Of a stretch of 64,000 nt of DNA, positions 60,811 through 64,000 are shown piece after piece (positions within the stretch are counted from its first letter, which is position 1; every line of letters begins with the position of its first letter). The DNA is from an uncultured Flavobacteriaceae bacterium. GTDB taxonomy: Bacteria > Bacteroidota > Bacteroidia > Flavobacteriales > Flavobacteriaceae. Location of the stretch: assembly GCA_947500585.1 (NCBI GenBank), contig CANMSN010000001.1:1-64000 (forward strand), in the 5' to 3' direction. Made by a program: the position numbers and the translations under genes. Under the pieces are notes generated by a model, which had not been told where the DNA came from, ran no database searches, and saw only the letters and a list, made by a program, of their open reading frames with translations.

Positions 60811-62733
60811 ATGAAAACTTTTACAACCAGACTAATACTAACCTTATCTTCGATATTTTTTCTATCGATACTCTCCTATAAAGTCTCAGCACAAAACAAT
60901 GAATCCTTAAGTTGTGGTACGGTTACAACCTCTGAGTCCATAGAATATTTTAATAGTATTAAACCACAATTGCAAAAGTATGAACAAGACTTTTTTCTAA
61001 AAAAGTCGGCTAAGGGCAATTCATCCAAAACTGTAAATTCTATTCCAATTAAAGTCCATATTATCAGATCTTCAGATGGGTTTGGTGAACTAGACATTTC
61101 TCATTTATACATTGCCCTCGAAATGGTTAATAGAATATATGGTAATGCTTTGCTGGAATTTTTTCTTTGTGATGGGGTAAATTACATTGACGCAGATGAA
61201 TTTAGTACTATAAATAAAGGTGAAGAGCACCTTTTAGCAGAACTTTACAATACTAACGGATTATTAAATATTTACATTACTGATAAAGTTGAAAACGAAT
61301 CGGGAGAAAGTATATGTGGCTATGCAGATAACTTGGGTAGAAATGATTTAATAGTGATTAAAACAGATTGTATTGATTCTTCACTAGCACATGAAATAGG
61401 ACATTATTTTGGTTTAATGCATACGCATGGTCCAGATGATACTGAAACGACTGAGTTAGTTGACGGAAGTAATTGTGATACCACTGGAGATGGTATATGC
61501 GACACTCCTGCCGACCCTGTACTTTCTTATTCGAATGTTAATAGTTCTTGTGAATATATTGGAACGAAAACTGATGCCAATGGAGATCGTTACAAACCAG
61601 ACACAAGTAATTTTATGTCTTATTCCAGAAAAGGGTGCAGAAATAGTTTTACGCCACAGCAATTAGCGCGTATGTATGCATTTTATCAAACTGCAAAAAG
61701 CTATTTATCTTGTCAAGCATTTAACGCAGATTTCACTGCAGATGTATCTCAAACTTGTGATGATACTTTAACCGTTAATTTTGAAAGTAATTGTGAAAAT
61801 GTTACTAAATGGGAATGGGATATAAACGATGATGGGATTACTGATTATATGACTAAAAACCCTTCACATACATTTAACAATGGGGTTTATCACGTAACAC
61901 TAACAGTTTCAAATGAATTAAAGAGTATAAAAAAAACACTTACCAATTTTATAAAAGTGGGTACACAAACAGCTCTTTTAAATGAAGATTTTGAAGATAT
62001 ACAAACCCTTGGAGATCATGGATGGACTCAAAAAGATATCTCTGGACATGGTTATAATTGGCTAATAAATAAAGGGGAAACCATTTCAAAAAACACTGGT
62101 CCTAAACTTACAGATTCGCAAAACAATATCAGTAATACTTATATCTATGCGGAAGCCTCTGGCGCAAAAATAGGTGATGTTGCAGAAATTATTTCGCCAT
62201 GTATAAATGTAGATTACGAAAATTCAGAACTTGAATTCGCATATCATATGTTTGGTGAGCATATGGGAGAATTACATGTTGACATTAAAACTAAAGATGG
62301 TTATATAAATGATGTAATCGAACCTCTTATAGGTATGCAACAACAAAATCAAGATGATGATTTTTTAATTCAAGATATTGATTTATCTTCTTATGTAAAT
62401 CAAACAATTAATATTCGTTTTAGAGCAATTAGAGGCTCTAGTTGGGATGGCGATATTGCAATTGATAATATTGCATTTAAAACGATAACAACTTCCATAA
62501 CAGATGTTCCTGTTAAAGTGTATCCTAACCCAATAAATGGAAATTTACTTTATGTAAAAACCAATAATCTTGATGTGTCTTCTACTTTTTATATTTCAAA
62601 TTTAGAAGGACAAATATTCAAGTCTGGCACATTAACAAGCCAACCTATTGATGTTGGTAATTTATCTTCTGGCATGTATTTGATTACTGTACAGAATAAG
62701 GATTCAAGAATTACAAAAAAGATAATTAAATAG
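60811..62733 (+). CDS. T9SS-secreted M43-type zinc metalloprotease with PKD domain
   Basis: A 640-residue secreted protease. Signal peptide to about residue 28 (SYKVSAQ). The catalytic domain carries the metzincin site HEIGHYFGLMH (194-204), with YADNLGRNDLIVI before it and NFMSYSRKGCRNSFTPQQLARM (Met-turn) after it, as in pappalysin-like M43 enzymes. A PKD domain (FTADVSQTCDDTLTVNFESNCENVTKWEWDINDDGITDY, about 310-385), a MAM/jelly-roll-like domain (about 395-555) and a T9SS tail (VKVYPNPINGNLLYV...GMYLITVQNKDSRITKKIIK) follow. It probably degrades extracellular protein. Confidence 0.92.
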   Translation: MKTFTTRLILTLSSIFFLSILSYKVSAQNNESLSCGTVTTSESIEYFNSIKPQLQKYEQDFFLKKSAKGNSSKTVNSIPIKVHIIRSSDGFGELDISHLYIALEMVNRIYGNALLEFFLCDGVNYIDADEFSTINKGEEHLLAELYNTNGLLNIYITDKVENESGESICGYADNLGRNDLIVIKTDCIDSSLAHEIGHYFGLMHTHGPDDTETTELVDGSNCDTTGDGICDTPADPVLSYSNVNSSCEYIGTKTDANGDRYKPDTSNFMSYSRKGCRNSFTPQQLARMYAFYQTAKSYLSCQAFNADFTADVSQTCDDTLTVNFESNCENVTKWEWDINDDGITDYMTKNPSHTFNNGVYHVTLTVSNELKSIKKTLTNFIKVGTQTALLNEDFEDIQTLGDHGWTQKDISGHGYNWLINKGETISKNTGPKLTDSQNNISNTYIYAEASGAKIGDVAEIISPCINVDYENSELEFAYHMFGEHMGELHVDIKTKDGYINDVIEPLIGMQQQNQDDDFLIQDIDLSSYVNQTINIRFRAIRGSSWDGDIAIDNIAFKTITTSITDVPVKVYPNPINGNLLYVKTNNLDVSSTFYISNLEGQIFKSGTLTSQPIDVGNLSSGMYLITVQNKDSRITKKIIK

Positions 62734-62737
62734 TGTT

Positions 62738-63772
62738 TTACTTTCCCTTTAGAATCACTTTATTAATTTTTTTAATTAAACTCGGACCTTCATAAATAAA
62801 CCCTGTATAAATTTGAACTAAATCTGCGCCAGCTTCTATTTTTTCAAGAGCATCTTCTGCTGAGTGTATACCGCCTACTCCAATAATTGGAAAGCCTTTT
62901 TTACTTTTTTCAGATAAATACTTTATGACTCTAGTACTCTTATCTTTTATGGATTGTCCGCTTAATCCGCCATTTCCAATATGTTCGAGTAACTCATCTG
63001 ATGCTTTTAAACCATTTCTGTCAGTAGAAGTATTACTCGCTATAACACCATCTAAGTTTGTATCAGAAACAAGTTGAATTATTTCATCTAACTGTACATT
63101 ATTTAAATCTGGTGCTATTTTTAAAAGTATCGGTTTTTGCTTTTCAAAACTACTATTGGCTTTTTTAACAGCGCTAATTAATTCTTCTAAATAATCTTTA
63201 TCATTTAGTTTAGCATGGCTTCCCACATTTGGGCAGCTTACATTAAGTACAAAATAATCTACATAAGGATGTAATGCATTAAAACACTCTAAATAATCTT
63301 TGGTATAATCTTCAGGTTTTGTTTGTGTGTTTTTGCCAATATTTCCACCAATAATAAGTTTTCCTTTATTCTTTTTTAACTGTGTTATTGCTGCTTCTAA
63401 TCCCTCATTATTAAAACCCATTCGGTTAATAATTCCTTGATCTTCTTTTAATCTAAAAAGGCGTTTTTTAGGATTTCCTGCTTGAGCTTTTGGTGTTACA
63501 GTTCCTATTTCAATAAAACCAAATCCGAAATTCGCTAGTTCATTATATAACACTGCATTTTTATCAAATCCTGCCGCTAATCCTACTGGGTTTTTAAACG
63601 TTAATCCAAATAAATTACGTTCTAATTTTTTATCATTAACCACATACAAACTTCTAAACAATGTAGAAAAACCAGGGATTTTGGAACTTAACTTTATTAA
63701 TGAAAATGTAAAATGATGAATTTTTTCAGGATCGAAACTAAAAAATAAAGGGCGAAGTAATAATTTGTACAT
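62738..63772 (-). CDS. pyrD: Dihydroorotate dehydrogenase (class 2-like, quinone)
   Basis: A 344-residue flavoprotein oxidising dihydroorotate in pyrimidine synthesis. The N-terminal amphipathic extension ([28 protein letters not shown]) is that of membrane-associated class 2 enzymes. Core motifs: [71 protein letters not shown], and [13 protein letters not shown]. The catalytic loop reads NVSCPNV with Cys180, whereas class 2 enzymes normally have Ser there and class 1 have Cys. It converges on the metalloprotease gene across four bases. Confidence 0.93.
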   Translation of the reverse strand: MYKLLLRPLFFSFDPEKIHHFTFSLIKLSSKIPGFSTLFRSLYVVNDKKLERNLFGLTFKNPVGLAAGFDKNAVLYNELANFGFGFIEIGTVTPKAQAGNPKKRLFRLKEDQGIINRMGFNNEGLEAAITQLKKNKGKLIIGGNIGKNTQTKPEDYTKDYLECFNALHPYVDYFVLNVSCPNVGSHAKLNDKDYLEELISAVKKANSSFEKQKPILLKIAPDLNNVQLDEIIQLVSDTNLDGVIASNTSTDRNGLKASDELLEHIGNGGLSGQSIKDKSTRVIKYLSEKSKKGFPIIGVGGIHSAEDALEKIEAGADLVQIYTGFIYEGPSLIKKINKVILKGK

Positions 63773-63786
63773 CAGTATTATTTATG

Positions 63787-63794
63787 CAAAAATA
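63787..63794 (-). promoter_or_regulatory. -7 promoter element of pyrD
   Basis: The minus strand reads TATTTTTG, matching TAnnTTTG, 15 bases upstream of the pyrD start codon, so the leader would be about ten bases. No clear -33 element. Confidence 0.4.
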
Positions 63795-63904
63795 CTTCTA
63801 AATAAAAAATTGCGCAATTCAAATGATAAAAATCTCAATAATCGTAACTTTAGACTTTAAAAGCCATTTAATTATCTCACTCAAGCTCTAAATACATTTT
63901 AATT

Positions 63905-64000
63905 ATGATTTCTAAAGAACACATCATAAAACGTTTTGTAAGTTACGTGACTATTGATACAGAATCTGATCCTACTTCAAAAACCACTCCCAGCACAAAA
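63905..64000 (+). CDS. pepT: Peptidase T (tripeptide aminopeptidase), 5' fragment
   Basis: Only 32 codons are visible before the window ends: MISKEHIIKRFVSYVTIDTESDPTSKTTPSTK. This matches the conserved start of M20-family peptidase T (ERFxxYVxIDTxSD). The zinc-binding residues lie beyond the edge. It diverges from pyrD. The short visible part limits certainty. Confidence 0.75.
   Translation, partial: MISKEHIIKRFVSYVTIDTESDPTSKTTPSTK

Noticed and set aside
1-64000. tRNA and rRNA genes
   Set aside because: No cloverleaf with a T-loop GTTCRANNC and acceptor pairing was recognised by eye in the intergenic regions; a tRNAscan run would settle it.

Overview
This window looks like a chromosomal segment of a marine-type member of the Flavobacteriaceae (phylum Bacteroidota). 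The DNA is AT-rich. Several recognisable promoters carry the Bacteroidota -7 element TAnnTTTG. The proteins include Bacteroidota specialities: a one-protein hybrid two-component regulator, secreted proteins with type IX secretion (T9SS) C-terminal tails, SusC-independent TonB-linked barrels, DUF349 and OstA-like proteins. No rRNA, tRNA, CRISPR array, prophage or complete insertion sequence was recognised.

Layout. (1) 1-11281 is a deoxy-sugar catabolic locus. It has a truncated bifunctional rhamnulose-phosphate aldolase/dehydrogenase gene, an AraC regulator, a RhaD-type aldolase, L-fucose isomerase, an FGGY sugar kinase, a hybrid sensor/regulator and a secreted esterase. Isomerase, kinase and aldolase form a complete L-fucose (or mixed L-fucose/L-rhamnose) route to dihydroxyacetone phosphate and lactaldehyde. 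(2) 11282-16359 holds a possible small RNA, hisS with an unusual internal insertion, a repeat island, the rpsF-rpsR-rplI ribosomal operon and a LytTR regulator. (3) 16478-31486 is housekeeping: priA, a YihY membrane protein, nadC, rlmH, hpf, an acyl-CoA ligase, rdgB, the stringent-response synthetase/hydrolase, a Fur regulator, purA, an OstA-like protein and an aminotransferase. (4) 31641-38731 has a TPR protein, two tandem DUF368 (PopT-like) lipid-carrier transporters overlapping aroE, a DUF349 protein and mazG. (5) 38887-40099 is accessory: an orphan proteasome-like Ntn-hydrolase and a repeat island. (6) 40100-49852 has aconitase, a polytopic membrane protein, a MoxR ATPase, three consecutive parvulin-type folding factors and a small unknown gene. 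(7) 49853-51947 carries a DUF481 barrel, then a single small gene whose borders look like an integron-type cassette, then another dispersed repeat. (8) 51948-64000 has guaB, two outer-membrane barrels, HMG-CoA lyase, two T9SS-secreted proteins, pyrD and the start of pepT.

The most interesting items are the cassette-like gene at about 51011-51683, bounded by an 8-base direct repeat and 9-base complementary arms; the Ntn-hydrolase at 38887-39753, which keeps the N-terminal Thr, Asp and Lys of proteasome beta subunits; the roughly 90-residue insertion in hisS; and a candidate small RNA at 11631-11783. All functional statements come from reading the sequence and remembered family knowledge; no database search was run.
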